In this document: one piece after another, positions 24,137-32,814 of the stretch
Position numbering within the stretch: the first letter of the stretch is position 1
How the letters are laid out: every line of letters begins with the position of its first letter
Assembly (NCBI RefSeq): GCF_008973825.1
Contig: NZ_WCHR01000015.1
Span: 1 to 39,423 of the forward strand
Source of the DNA: Gemmobacter serpentinus
Lineage (GTDB): Bacteria > Pseudomonadota > Alphaproteobacteria > Rhodobacterales > Rhodobacteraceae
Direction: 5' to 3'
DNA length: 39,423 bases
Made by a program: the position numbers and the translations under genes
Notes under the pieces: model-generated
The model's input: only the letters and a program-made list of their open reading frames with translations
Database searches by the model: none
Told to the model about the DNA's origin: nothing

Positions 24137-24697
24137 ATGACCACCCCGTCCGACACCCAGACTATGATCCTGTCCCGCGCCGCGACCCGGCCCGGCAACC
24201 TCGCCCTGCCGCTGCCCGAGGGGCTGGTCGGCGCCGCGGCCAAGATGGTCGTCGGCAAGATGATTGCCCGCGGCTGGCTCGAGGAGGTCGAGGCCAACCT
24301 GCGCCGCAGCGAGCCGATGTGGCGCGAGACCGGCGACGGCCACGGCACCACGCTGATCGCCACTGAGGCCGGGCTGGAGGCCATCGGGATCGAGCCAGTG
24401 GTGGCCAGCGCCGTCGCCAATGTGCGGAAGGCGAGGCCGCAGCCGGAACCGGTGCAGATGCCCTGCGACAGCGAAACCGTGAAACCCGTCGCCATCCGCG
24501 CTGGCACAAAGCAGGCGCAGATCATCGCCATGCTCCAGCGCCCCGAGGGAGCGACGGTCGCCGAGATTGTCGCGGCGACCGGATGGTTGGCGCACACGGT
24601 CAGGGGCTCGATCTCAGGTGCCCTGAAGAAGAAGCTGGGCCTGCCCATCGCAACGGAGAAGGTCGAGGGCAGGGGGACGGTATACAAGCTGCCCTGA
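24137..24697 (+). CDS. DUF3489 domain protein
   Basis: Protein of 186 residues. The C-terminal part matches DUF3489: RAGTKQAQIIAMLQRPEGAT, then VAEIVAATGWLAHTVRGSIS and ALKKKLGLPIATEKVEGRG, a winged-helix-like fold suggesting DNA binding. Residues 1-90 resemble a second helical module (LPLPEGLVGAAAKMVVGKMI, LIATEAGLEAIG). The ATG at 24137 has CGGAGG 5 bases upstream. DUF3489 proteins are common in alphaproteobacterial genomes and prophages with no settled role; transcriptional regulation is the natural inference. Last gene of the plus-strand trio and convergent with the HNH gene. Confidence 0.8.
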   Translation: MTTPSDTQTMILSRAATRPGNLALPLPEGLVGAAAKMVVGKMIARGWLEEVEANLRRSEPMWRETGDGHGTTLIATEAGLEAIGIEPVVASAVANVRKARPQPEPVQMPCDSETVKPVAIRAGTKQAQIIAMLQRPEGATVAEIVAATGWLAHTVRGSISGALKKKLGLPIATEKVEGRGTVYKLP

Positions 24698-24711
24698 TCA
24701 GGATTGCAGCA

Positions 24712-25107
24712 TCAGACCCTTCTGGCACCCGAACCCGGGCCGACAGTGTTGCTGATGTCTCTCAGTTGCGCGGCCAGCCATTTCCCATTTGCCATCCTCT
24801 CTCGGACTCGGGCGCGATGGATGTCCGGGGAGGGTGGCTCCTTCCTGTGATGCCGCCTTGTGTTGCAGTACCAGCAGGCGGCGACGATGTTCGCGGCCAC
24901 GTTGGCACCGCCGTCAGAGCGGGGGTGCAGATGCTCTGCCGTGCAGCGGAGGTACTTCCGCATGGCTGGTGCCCGGCAGATTTCCGGCTCGGCATTATCC
25001 AGCTCCGGATCCCACATCGGCAGGTCGCAGTAATAGCACCGGCCGCCCTGCGCCAGCATCTTGGTTCGACGAATATTCGACAGCTTTCCCATCCAAGGGG
25101 TCTCCAT
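24712..25107 (-). CDS. HNH endonuclease
   Basis: Protein of 131 residues with a complete zinc-bound HNH nuclease core: CYYC (Cys24, Cys27), TAEHLHPRSDGG with His59/His61, the Asn-containing ANVAANIVAAC, and CWYCN (Cys78, Cys81). A phage HNH near a terminase often helps DNA packaging by nicking at cos, but here it lies 1.4 kb upstream of the small terminase, separated by an oppositely oriented gene cluster. Start at 25107 or 25092, neither with a strong ribosome-binding site. It could also be a homing-type or defence nuclease. Confidence 0.82.
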   Translation of the reverse strand: METPWMGKLSNIRRTKMLAQGGRCYYCDLPMWDPELDNAEPEICRAPAMRKYLRCTAEHLHPRSDGGANVAANIVAACWYCNTRRHHRKEPPSPDIHRARVRERMANGKWLAAQLRDISNTVGPGSGARRV

Positions 25108-25320
25108 TCAACTTCGTGAGAAGCGAATGCGCGGCGCCTTGGAGGGGCGCTCCCCGGCGGGAAGCTTATGCTCGCGCGAGACCCGATCGTTCGTGGTTCT
25201 GCAGTCCGTACAACGATGCCGTCAGGGTTTTCACTGCCGACCTGAGAGGGCTTATGCCGCCGTCAAAGCTCAATTCTGAGCCTTCGTTTGGGCAAGCGGT
25301 AGAGAACTGCGGATTACCCG
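25108..25320. other. intergenic gap, no gene seen
   Basis: Between the HNH gene and the small membrane protein gene, both on the minus strand. It contains no open frame with coding character. The stretch at about 25125-25170 is GC-rich with short inverted motifs (GGCGC/GCGCC) that could fold. No clear promoter was found for the HNH gene here. Confidence 0.4.
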
Positions 25321-25530
25321 TCAACGGAATCTCTCGAACAGCCTGCGCAACACATATCCTCGCACCAGCGAAATGGCTGTGAAGGCAAGCCCGATTGACA
25401 GCTGATCGCCCAGCGCGATGTGAATGCCGAAGACGGGAAACACCACGATCTGCATTCCGACGGCGAGGGTATAGCCGACGATCACGTTGGTTGCGGCCTC
25501 GACCAACGACATGCGGCGGGACTGGGTCAT
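25321..25530 (-). CDS. small membrane protein, DUF7220 family
   Basis: Protein of 69 residues. It starts TQSRRMSLVEAATNVIVGY and has two membrane helices (about 13-34 and 40-57) with a basic end (RRLFERFR). The pattern is that of the DUF7220 small phage membrane proteins found beside DNA methyltransferases in proteobacterial phages. ATG at 25530 overlaps the stop of the upstream methyltransferase (ATGA), so it is coupled to it. Function unknown; a superinfection or membrane-modifying role is only a guess. Confidence 0.7.
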   Translation of the reverse strand: MTQSRRMSLVEAATNVIVGYTLAVGMQIVVFPVFGIHIALGDQLSIGLAFTAISLVRGYVLRRLFERFR

Positions 25531-26900
25531 GCGCGCTTTCTCGACCGGCGCGCAGGCTTTGTCGCCGCCTCGGCTCCCTTGACCCGGCTGGCTGTCCGCC
25601 CCGTCGCCATCTCCCACCGCCGCACCGCGACGTCGCAGTAGACCGGGTCCAGTTCCATCGCGCAGCAGCGCCGTCCGGTGCGTTCGGCGGCGATCAGCTG
25701 GGTTCCGGAGCCGCAGAAGGGTTCGAACACCAGGTCGCCGGGATCGGTGAAGGCCTCCAGCACCGCCTCGACCAGCGCCACGGGGAACACGGCCGGGTGG
25801 GATCCGGCGGCGCCCAAGCCCCCTTTGTGGCGCATGATCCGGAAGATGCTGTCCGGGATGCGATGGCTCTGGATCGCGTTGCCGGTGCCGGTCTTGCGAT
25901 GGACCGTGCCGTCGGCCCCGCGCAGTCCGCCGCCACCGAGGGTTTCGCCTGCGTGCTTGCTCTCGACCGTCTTGTTCGGCTTCCGGGGATGGCGGTTGAA
26001 GTGGAAGATGAACTCGTGCGAGGGCGCGAGGCGGCCGTTCCAGTCGCCGGGCAGGCCCGGCCCTTGGTCCCACACATACCAGCCAAACCGCCGCCAGCCC
26101 TGCGCACGCATCCAATCGAGCCAGCCCTCCCAATACGGAACCCACTCGCCATCGCGATGGACGAGGCCGAGGTTCACCAGCAGCTGGGAATCGGTATTGA
26201 CCGGCGCTGTGGCGAAGACACCCTGCATCAGCGCATCCCAATCACCGACCTTCTCCTTCGCCGCGCCATAGTCGCGCTGCTGGGCGTAGGGCGGGGAGGT
26301 GAACATCAGCGCTGCCTGCGCCCCGCCCATCAGCCGCGCCACCACGGCCGGGTCGGTCGCATCGCCGCAGATCAGCCGATGCTCGCCCAGCGCCCAGATA
26401 TCGCCGGGGCGGGTGATCGGGTCAGCCGGAGCGTCAGGGATGGTGTCGGCGGTGTCGTCATCGATGGGCGCGCGGTCGTCGGCATCGTGCAGCAGCGCGT
26501 CCAGCTCGTCCTCGGGGATGCCCATCAGCCCGAGGTCGAAATCCTCGGCCATAAGGCCCCGCAGTTCCTCGAGCAGTAGCGCCTCGTCCCACCCGCTCAG
26601 TTCGGTCAGCTTGTTGTCGGCGATGCGATAGGCCCGGCGCTGCGCTTCGGTCAGATGGCCCAGAACGATGACCGGAGCCTCGACCAGCCCGAGCTGGACT
26701 GCGGCCAGGACGCGGCCATGGCCCGCGATCAGCTCGCCATCGGCAGCGACGAGGCAGGGCACGGTCCAGCCGAACTCGGCCATGCTGGCGGCGATCTTCG
26801 CCACCTGGTCGGCATCGTGGGTCTTGGCATTCCGCGCATAGGGGCGGAGGCGGGACAGCGGCCAATGCTCTATGCGGCCAGGCAAGAGTGGCGCATTCAT
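25527..26900 (-). CDS. ParB-like domain fused to DNA methyltransferase (SPPY type)
   Basis: Fusion protein of 457 residues. Residues 1-100 are a ParB/sulfiredoxin-like domain (RLRPYARNAKTH, GELIAGHGRVLAA at about 55-67, RAYRIADNKLTEL). Residues about 175-440 are an N4/N6 methyltransferase with catalytic TSPPY (201-205) before the SAM-binding FEPFCGSGT (392-400), the beta-class order. TSPPY is the form usual in N4-cytosine enzymes. The tail is basic. It overlaps its downstream neighbour by four bases and its own start overlaps the stop of a paralogue. Phages use such orphan methyltransferases to protect their DNA from host restriction. Confidence 0.88.
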   Translation of the reverse strand: MNAPLLPGRIEHWPLSRLRPYARNAKTHDADQVAKIAASMAEFGWTVPCLVAADGELIAGHGRVLAAVQLGLVEAPVIVLGHLTEAQRRAYRIADNKLTELSGWDEALLLEELRGLMAEDFDLGLMGIPEDELDALLHDADDRAPIDDDTADTIPDAPADPITRPGDIWALGEHRLICGDATDPAVVARLMGGAQAALMFTSPPYAQQRDYGAAKEKVGDWDALMQGVFATAPVNTDSQLLVNLGLVHRDGEWVPYWEGWLDWMRAQGWRRFGWYVWDQGPGLPGDWNGRLAPSHEFIFHFNRHPRKPNKTVESKHAGETLGGGGLRGADGTVHRKTGTGNAIQSHRIPDSIFRIMRHKGGLGAAGSHPAVFPVALVEAVLEAFTDPGDLVFEPFCGSGTQLIAAERTGRRCCAMELDPVYCDVAVRRWEMATGRTASRVKGAEAATKPARRSRKRA

Positions 26901-28159
26901 GCCGCGAGCCGCTTGGCCTTGAGGGCGGCGAAACTCTCGCCGGTCTCCGCCAGCACGGCCTCCTGACCCGTGAACGACTGCCAGCGCTCGATGGCCACGT
27001 CGACATAGGCCGGGTTCAACTCGATCCCGAAGCAGACCCGGCCCGTGGTTTCGGCCGCGATCAGTGTGGTGCCGGATCCCATGAAGGGTTCATACACCGC
27101 CTGGCCGGGGCTGGAATTGTTCAGGATCGGCCGTCGCATGCATTCGACCGGCTTCTGGGTGCCGTGCACGGTGTCGGCATCCTGATCCCGGTTGGCGATC
27201 TGCCACAGCGTCGTCTGCTTGCGGTCCCCCGCCCAGTGACCCTTGCCCTTGGCGCGCACCGCATACCAGCAGGGTTCGTGCTGCCAGTGGTAATCGCCCC
27301 GGCTGAGCACCAGCCGGTCCTTGGCCCAGATGATCTGCGACCGGATGGCGAAACCCGCGGCGGTCAGGCTGTCCGCCACGGTCGCGGCATGCAGCGCGCC
27401 GTGCCAGACATAGGCCACGTCGCCGGGGAACAGCGCCCATGCCTCGCGCCAGTCGGCCCGGTCGTCGTTCAGCACCTTTCCGGTGCGTTTCGTCTTGGCC
27501 GCGCCCGCCTGATTGCGCCAGGAGGGATCGTATTCTACGCCATAGGGCGGGTCGGTCACCATCAGCAGGGGGCGCAGATCCCCGAGCAGCCGCCCCACCA
27601 CATCCGCCGCCGTGCTGTCACCGCAGATCAGGCGGTGCGCGCCCAGCTGCCAGAGTTCGCCCGGCACCGACACCGGCGTGACCGGAAGCTCCGGAACATC
27701 GTCCTCGCCCTCGACCGGACCATCGCCGCCCAGCGCCTCGGGATCCCGCAGCAGCGCATCCAGATCGTCGTCACTGATGCCCAAGAGCGTCAGGTCGAAA
27801 TCCTCGGCCAGCAGCCCCGCGATCTCGTCGCGCAGCATCGCCTCGTCCCATTCGCCCAGTTCGGTCAGCTTGTTGTCGGCGATCCGGTAGGCCCGGCGTT
27901 CCGCCTCGTCGAGATGGCTGAGCCGGATCACCGGTACCTCGGTCAGCCCGAGCATGGTCGCCGCCAGCACCCTGCCATGGCCTGCAATCAGCTCGCCGTC
28001 GTCGGCGACCATGCAGGGGACGGTCCAGCCGAATTTGGCCATGCTGGCGGCGATCTTCGCCACCTGGTCGTCGCCATGCATTTTGGCATTGCGGGCATAT
28101 GGGCGCAGCCGGGCAATCGGCCAGGACTCTACCTGGCTCGGCGCGAAGACGAGGTCCAT
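26897..28159 (-). CDS. ParB-like domain fused to DNA methyltransferase (DPPY type)
   Basis: Paralogue of the next gene, 420 residues. The first ~135 residues align almost without gaps to its neighbour (RLRPYARNAK, DQVAKIAASMA, FGWTVPC, GELIAGHGRVLAA, RAYRIADNKLTEL, AEDFDL). The catalytic motif is DPPYGVEY (DPPY at 203-206), typical of N6-adenine enzymes, and EPFMGSGTT binds SAM near the C-terminus. I chose ATG at 28159, which lines up exactly with the start of the paralogue; an in-frame TTG at 28270 would read through a terminator-like hairpin. The pair probably arose by duplication and now should modify different bases or sites. Confidence 0.88.
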   Translation of the reverse strand: MDLVFAPSQVESWPIARLRPYARNAKMHGDDQVAKIAASMAKFGWTVPCMVADDGELIAGHGRVLAATMLGLTEVPVIRLSHLDEAERRAYRIADNKLTELGEWDEAMLRDEIAGLLAEDFDLTLLGISDDDLDALLRDPEALGGDGPVEGEDDVPELPVTPVSVPGELWQLGAHRLICGDSTAADVVGRLLGDLRPLLMVTDPPYGVEYDPSWRNQAGAAKTKRTGKVLNDDRADWREAWALFPGDVAYVWHGALHAATVADSLTAAGFAIRSQIIWAKDRLVLSRGDYHWQHEPCWYAVRAKGKGHWAGDRKQTTLWQIANRDQDADTVHGTQKPVECMRRPILNNSSPGQAVYEPFMGSGTTLIAAETTGRVCFGIELNPAYVDVAIERWQSFTGQEAVLAETGESFAALKAKRLAA

Positions 28160-28191
28160 GGGATGTGGCTCGGGATGTGGGGAGGGAAATG

Positions 28192-28223
28192 AAAAGCGCC
28201 CGCGAGGGGTGTCCTCCGGGCGC
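28192..28223 (-). terminator. terminator-like hairpin in the leader of the DPPY methyltransferase
   Basis: On the minus strand GCGCCCGGAGG pairs with CCTCGCGGGCGC (one bulge, five-base loop) and is followed by TTTTC. It lies about 30 bases before the chosen ATG at 28159. It could end a transcript coming from the defence island or attenuate expression of the methyltransferase genes. A TTGACA sequence (28270-28265) upstream might be a -35 box, but I see no good -10. Confidence 0.5.
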
Positions 28224-28270
28224 AATTCTTCGATGATCGAGGGGTAGGTCAATGGGGGCAGGTCTGTCAA

Positions 28271-28586
28271 GCCGAAAAGTGAAGCGGATTCAACGGCTTC
28301 TGAAGAATTGGCTTCCCGAGGTGGCTTCTGGCCACCTGACTTCCCCGGAGGTGGCTTCCCTGGCTTCCCGCCGGGAATCCACCCCGGCCAGCTCCCGATT
28401 CCGCAAGCCGCTGATCTGACTCACGAATTCCGGCATAAGGTCGCAAGGTGGCTTCCGCCTGGCTTCCCCGGTGAAACTGCCTCACGCTAGCGAACCGCCG
28501 CGCTGCGCCCCCCCGCATACGTTCGGGGCCAGGGAGGAACCAGAGGAGGGGGGATGCCGAAACCTAGCCTTCGACCTGCAAACCGG
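28271..28586. repeat. gene-free region with seven GGCTTC repeats
   Basis: No coding frame is convincing in this 316-base gap. GGCTTC occurs seven times on the plus strand at 28295, 28310, 28323, 28353, 28362, 28450 and 28461, mostly within TGGCTTCC(C) and often preceded by GG. Several copies come in pairs 8-15 bases apart. The rest is GC-rich with pieces that can pair (AGGTGGC / GCCACCT near 28320-28336). It separates the defence island from the ParB-methyltransferase operon. Confidence 0.55.
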
Positions 28587-29564
28587 TCAAAACGGAATCT
28601 CGTCCGGCAACGCGTCGAGCTTTGGCAGGGCTTTCTCCGGGAGGGGAATATTGTAGGTGACATAAAGGTTCAGGATGTCTTCACGGTCCATGAACATGAT
28701 CTGGCTGCGCTTTGAGGCATCGAGCTTTCCTCCCAGCCAATTGCGCGCTTGCTTGGTAATGATGCCACCGGCAACGATAAAGGCATGGTCGACAAGGGCC
28801 TTTTTGCTCGTCTCCGGATCGAATATCTCATGCCCCAGCATCATCAAGACCTGCTGATATATCTCGGCAATATTGGCATTCGATCCCTTCGTCATCCCGG
28901 CTGAGTCAAGCTTTCCCTTCTTCGCCTGAATGCCAAAGTACAGGACGTGCTGGGTGGGCAGGACAAAGCGCATCCAAACATCCTTGCCATACTCGAGGGC
29001 CTTGTCAGCGTGACCAGCGGCTGTCAGTCGGTGGAAACCAAGTTGCCGGAACAGTGGCAAAAGGATTTCTTCTATCAGCTCATCTTCGCTGCACGTGTCG
29101 AGATAGGCGTTCAGCTGTCTCTTACGCTCCGCTTCTTTGGGGGTTAAGGGGCGATGGGGATTGGTCGCCGTGGACACTGTCTTGCTACCGACGTGGCGAA
29201 TCTGCAGCGTCCGATCCTCATCGTAGTAGGCTTGATAGCCCTCCCTGGTCAGCGGCTCGTTCAGCGATGCCAACGCTTTGCTTCGGTCTAGGTCATCGTC
29301 CTCTGCCTCCCGAGGGTCCATTAGCGTCCGGAGCAAAGCGACAAAGCGCGTCGGCAGCTGAAAGGCGGCGGGTTGGGGTTCTTCCAAAAGCTCTTCGAGG
29401 CGCTGGGAAGTCCAGATCGCTCGCGTGCTCCCATCGTGAACGAAGTCGAGATCGCACTCTTCAAAAAACTTGGTGATATAAAAGCTAGATCGACGTGGAA
29501 AATGCTCAGCATCCCCAATGACCATTTCGGCGATTGCGCGAAGGTTGCGTGGTTTGAATTTCAT
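28587..29564 (-). CDS. hypothetical protein with possible PD-(D/E)XK-like nuclease core
   Basis: Protein of 325 residues encoded at the end of the type I restriction operon. The N-terminal half (about 1-130) is unrecognised and charged. The second half contains EDELIEEILLPLFRQLGF (160-177), then EYGKDVWMRF with Asp195 and YFGIQAKKGKLD with Gln213-x-Lys215. This D...(Q/E)xK pattern with a preceding helix is what Mrr-like restriction nucleases show. The C-terminus has HAFIVAGGIITKQAR. Base composition is less GC-rich than the phage genes. A defence nuclease or restriction accessory is the best inference. No family name recalled. It follows the hsdR stop by 73 bases. Confidence 0.65.
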   Translation of the reverse strand: MKFKPRNLRAIAEMVIGDAEHFPRRSSFYITKFFEECDLDFVHDGSTRAIWTSQRLEELLEEPQPAAFQLPTRFVALLRTLMDPREAEDDDLDRSKALASLNEPLTREGYQAYYDEDRTLQIRHVGSKTVSTATNPHRPLTPKEAERKRQLNAYLDTCSEDELIEEILLPLFRQLGFHRLTAAGHADKALEYGKDVWMRFVLPTQHVLYFGIQAKKGKLDSAGMTKGSNANIAEIYQQVLMMLGHEIFDPETSKKALVDHAFIVAGGIITKQARNWLGGKLDASKRSQIMFMDREDILNLYVTYNIPLPEKALPKLDALPDEIPF

Positions 29565-29637
29565 GCAGCCGACCTTCTCAGACGTTCAGCAGTTTCGATT
29601 GCAGGTCAGTTTTCCCCCTTTGCACAATGAATTCATA

Positions 29638-32600
29638 TCACCTCGAAATTTCCGATAGCATCGCCTCAGCCTGAGCAAGCACGCCCCTTACAGCGGCCTC
29701 TTCGAGGTCTGGTGGATAACCGTACTTCCGCAGGATGCGCTTGACGAGGACCCTCAGACGCGCCCTGGCGCTGTCGCGGTGCGCCCAGTCGATGCTGACG
29801 TTGGCCTTGAGTCCCGTCAGCAGTTCATGGGCGATGACTTTCAGCTGGTTGTTGCCGAGCACGTCAACCGCACTCTGGTTGTCGGCCAGCGCATCGTAGA
29901 AGGCGACCTCTTCTGGTGTGAGCCCGGCCTCTTCACCGCGACTTCGTGCGTCGCGAACGTCTTTGGCTAGTGCGATCAGCTCCTGAAGAACCTCTACCGT
30001 GCTGATGGCGTTGGTGTGATAGCGCGCGATAGCTTCTTCCAGCCGTTCCGAGAACTTCCGGGTCTCGATGACGTTGGAACGGCTCCGAGACCGGATCTCG
30101 TCGTTCAGCAGCTTCTTCAGGGCCTCGAGTGCGAGGTTCTTCTTATCCATCTGGCCAACTTCGGCCAGGAAATCGTCCGACAGGATTGAAATGTCGGGTG
30201 ACGACAGCCCGGCTGCAGACAAGATGTCCACAATCTCGGTCGAGGCGACAGCGTCATTGACGATCTGGCGGATCGCGAGGTCGCGGTCAGCGGCCGAACG
30301 GCCGGACGTGTCGGCCGCCTTGACCATGGCCGCGCGCACCGTCTGGAAGAAGCCAACCTCGTCGCGAACTCCGCGGGCCGTGTCGCTGGCCGAGCAAAGT
30401 GCGAACGCCTTGGAGAGTGCCAGAACTGCATCCGGATATCGGCGATGCGCTGCCTTCTTGGCCTCCTTGTCGGTTTCGCGCTGTGCGGCTTCGTCCTGTC
30501 TGGCCAGAACCCAGTTTAGCGCCTCGGCCAGCGCGACAAGTCGTTGGTGCGGGGTGCCGGTCAATCCGGCCGAGTAGTTGAAGCCGTGGAACATGGCACG
30601 CACGACATCCAGGCGTTCCAAAAGAGCTGCGACCGCTTCGCCCTCGTCGATCCCGGCCTGTTCCTGGTCCGCTTTGGAATACTGGCCCAGCGCCGACTTC
30701 AGATTCTGGGCGATCCCGATGTAGTCGACGATTAGCCCGGCAGGCTTGTCGCGGAATACGCGGTTCACTCGGGCGATGGCCTGCATCAGCCCATGGCCCC
30801 GCATCGGCTTGTCGATGTACATCGTGTGCATCGACGGGCTGTCGAAGCCGGTCAGCCACATGTCCCGCACGATCACCAGCTTCAGCGGGTCTTTCGGGTC
30901 CTTCGCGCGCTTGGCCAGCAGGTCGCGCCGGGCCTTGCTGCCAATATGGGGCTGCCAAGCCTCGGGGTCCGAGGCTGACCCGGTCATCACGATCTTTACC
31001 AGCCCGGCGCTGTCGTTGTCCGAATGCCAGTCGGGACGCAGCGCGACGATCTGGTTGTAGAGGTCGACACAGATGCGTCGGCTCATGCAGACGACCATGG
31101 CCTTCCCGTCCATCGCCTGCACCCGCGCCTCGAAATGGGCGACGAGGTCCTCTGCGACCATGCGCAGCCGCTTCTCGGCCCCGACCAGCGCCTCGACGGT
31201 CGACCACTTCCGCTTGAGCCGTTCCTGCTCGCTGACGGCCTCGTCCTCGGTAAGTTCCTCGATCTCGGCGTCGACCTTCGGCTTTTCCTCGTCGGGCAGC
31301 TCGATCCGTGCGAGGCGGCTCTCGTAGTAGATAGGCACCGTCGCCCCGTCCTCGACGGCGCGGCTGATGTCGTAGACGTCGATGTAATGGCCGAACACGG
31401 CGGGCGTGTTCACGTCGTCCTGTTCGATCGGCGTGCCGGTGAAGCCGATGAAGGACGCATTGGGCAGCGCGTCGCGCAGGTGCTTGGCGAAGCCGTAGGC
31501 GATCTCGCCGGTCTTCTCGATCCGTGCCTTGAAGCCGTACTGGCTGCGGTGGGCCTCGTCCGCGATGACAACGACGTTTCGCCGATCGGTCAGCAGCGGA
31601 TAGGCCTCGCCCTTCTCGGGCGCGAACTTCTGGATTGTGGTGAACACCACCCCGCCCGAGGCACGGGACAGCGCCTTCTGAAGGTCCTCGCGGCTGTCCG
31701 CCTGAACCGGCGTCTGGCGTATCAGGTCGCGGCACATAGAAAACGTGGCAAAAAGCTGGTCGTCTAGGTCGTTTCGGTCAGTAATCACCACGATTGTCGG
31801 GTTTTCCATCGCTGGATCACGCACTAGCTGACCCGCATAGAAGGCCATGAGCAGGCTCTTGCCCGACCCTTGCGTATGCCAGATCACTCCCGCCTTGCGG
31901 TCGCCGCCTGACCGGCTAGCCTCGACGGTGCTGGCGACCGCGCGCTTCACTGCGTGGAACTGATGATAGCCCGCGAGGATCTTCGCGAGCCCGTTTGACG
32001 TGTCGCCGAACACCGTGAAGTCCTGCATCAGCGACAAAAGGCGCGGCCGCGCAAACACACCCTCAATGAGGACCGGCATTTCTGGCGCACCCTTGGGCGC
32101 AACTTCGGCGCCATCGGTTGTGCGCCAAGGCATGAAGCGTTCCAGATCCGCTGTGAGCGAACCGATGCGGGCTTGGATGCCATCGGTCGTGACCAGCACG
32201 GCATTGACGCGAAACAGCGACGGGATCTGTGCCTTGTAGGTCTGCAACTGGTTGAACGCTGCAGCAAGCGTCGCGTTCTCTGCCCCTGGTTTCTTGACCT
32301 CAATAACGCCGACAGGCAGCCCGTTCAGGAACACTACAACATCCGGGCGGCGGTTGTTGCCGTTCTCGATCACCGTGAACTGCGCAATCGCCAGCCAGTT
32401 GTTCAGACCATCCTCCGGGTCCACCAACCGCACGGCATCGCCGCGGATCGTGCCATCCTCGGCCCGGTACTCCACCGGCACGCCTTCGACCAGAAAGCGG
32501 TGCAGACGGCGGTTCTCTTCGATGAGCGAGGGGCGATCTGAAGCAACAACCCGCCGCAGGGCATCTTCGCGTGCATCGTCAGGGATTTGTGGGTTAAGCC

Positions 32601-32769
32601 GAGCGATGGCATCTCGGAGTCGGCCTGCCAAAATGGTGTCGGAATAGGCCTCCCGCTCAGGGGCATGGCCATCGGGACCCGAGACAGCATCATTGAGGCA
32701 AGAGTAGCCCAACTGAAGGAGTTGATCGAGAAGGACGCCTTCGATTTCGGCTTCGCTCAAGGTGGTCAT
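29638..32769 (-). CDS. hsdR: type I restriction endonuclease subunit R
   Basis: Motor and nuclease subunit of 1043 residues. The PD-(D/E)XK nuclease is intact: RPDVVVF (Asp143) and VIEVKK (Glu157, Lys159). The helicase core follows: HTQGSGKS Walker A (298-305), [30 protein letters not shown] box (401-413), GFTGTP, and motif VI-like [13 protein letters not shown]. The C-terminal helical region binds the methylase complex. It translocates DNA and cuts unmodified invading DNA. It sits after the SIR2 gene with a 45-base gap and in the same operon as hsdM and hsdS. No truncation is seen. Confidence 0.95.
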   Translation of the reverse strand: MTTLSEAEIEGVLLDQLLQLGYSCLNDAVSGPDGHAPEREAYSDTILAGRLRDAIARLNPQIPDDAREDALRRVVASDRPSLIEENRRLHRFLVEGVPVEYRAEDGTIRGDAVRLVDPEDGLNNWLAIAQFTVIENGNNRRPDVVVFLNGLPVGVIEVKKPGAENATLAAAFNQLQTYKAQIPSLFRVNAVLVTTDGIQARIGSLTADLERFMPWRTTDGAEVAPKGAPEMPVLIEGVFARPRLLSLMQDFTVFGDTSNGLAKILAGYHQFHAVKRAVASTVEASRSGGDRKAGVIWHTQGSGKSLLMAFYAGQLVRDPAMENPTIVVITDRNDLDDQLFATFSMCRDLIRQTPVQADSREDLQKALSRASGGVVFTTIQKFAPEKGEAYPLLTDRRNVVVIADEAHRSQYGFKARIEKTGEIAYGFAKHLRDALPNASFIGFTGTPIEQDDVNTPAVFGHYIDVYDISRAVEDGATVPIYYESRLARIELPDEEKPKVDAEIEELTEDEAVSEQERLKRKWSTVEALVGAEKRLRMVAEDLVAHFEARVQAMDGKAMVVCMSRRICVDLYNQIVALRPDWHSDNDSAGLVKIVMTGSASDPEAWQPHIGSKARRDLLAKRAKDPKDPLKLVIVRDMWLTGFDSPSMHTMYIDKPMRGHGLMQAIARVNRVFRDKPAGLIVDYIGIAQNLKSALGQYSKADQEQAGIDEGEAVAALLERLDVVRAMFHGFNYSAGLTGTPHQRLVALAEALNWVLARQDEAAQRETDKEAKKAAHRRYPDAVLALSKAFALCSASDTARGVRDEVGFFQTVRAAMVKAADTSGRSAADRDLAIRQIVNDAVASTEIVDILSAAGLSSPDISILSDDFLAEVGQMDKKNLALEALKKLLNDEIRSRSRSNVIETRKFSERLEEAIARYHTNAISTVEVLQELIALAKDVRDARSRGEEAGLTPEEVAFYDALADNQSAVDVLGNNQLKVIAHELLTGLKANVSIDWAHRDSARARLRVLVKRILRKYGYPPDLEEAAVRGVLAQAEAMLSEISR

Positions 32770-32814
32770 TTGATCCCTCCCTTTCCGGAAACTCCCAATG
32801 AAAGTCTGCAGGGA

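Noticed and set aside
25061-25279. Plus-strand 72-codon frame in the gap beside the HNH gene
   Set aside because: No ribosome-binding site and poor codon bias; overlaps the HNH start.
26888-28192. 434-codon plus-strand frame antisense to the DPPY methyltransferase
   Set aside because: Shadow frame; a similar antisense frame over the paralogue simply reflects the duplication.
28267-28518. Minus-strand 83-codon frame in the repeat-rich gap
   Set aside because: Gly/Ser/Gln pattern arises from the GGCTTC repeats; no start signal or codon bias.
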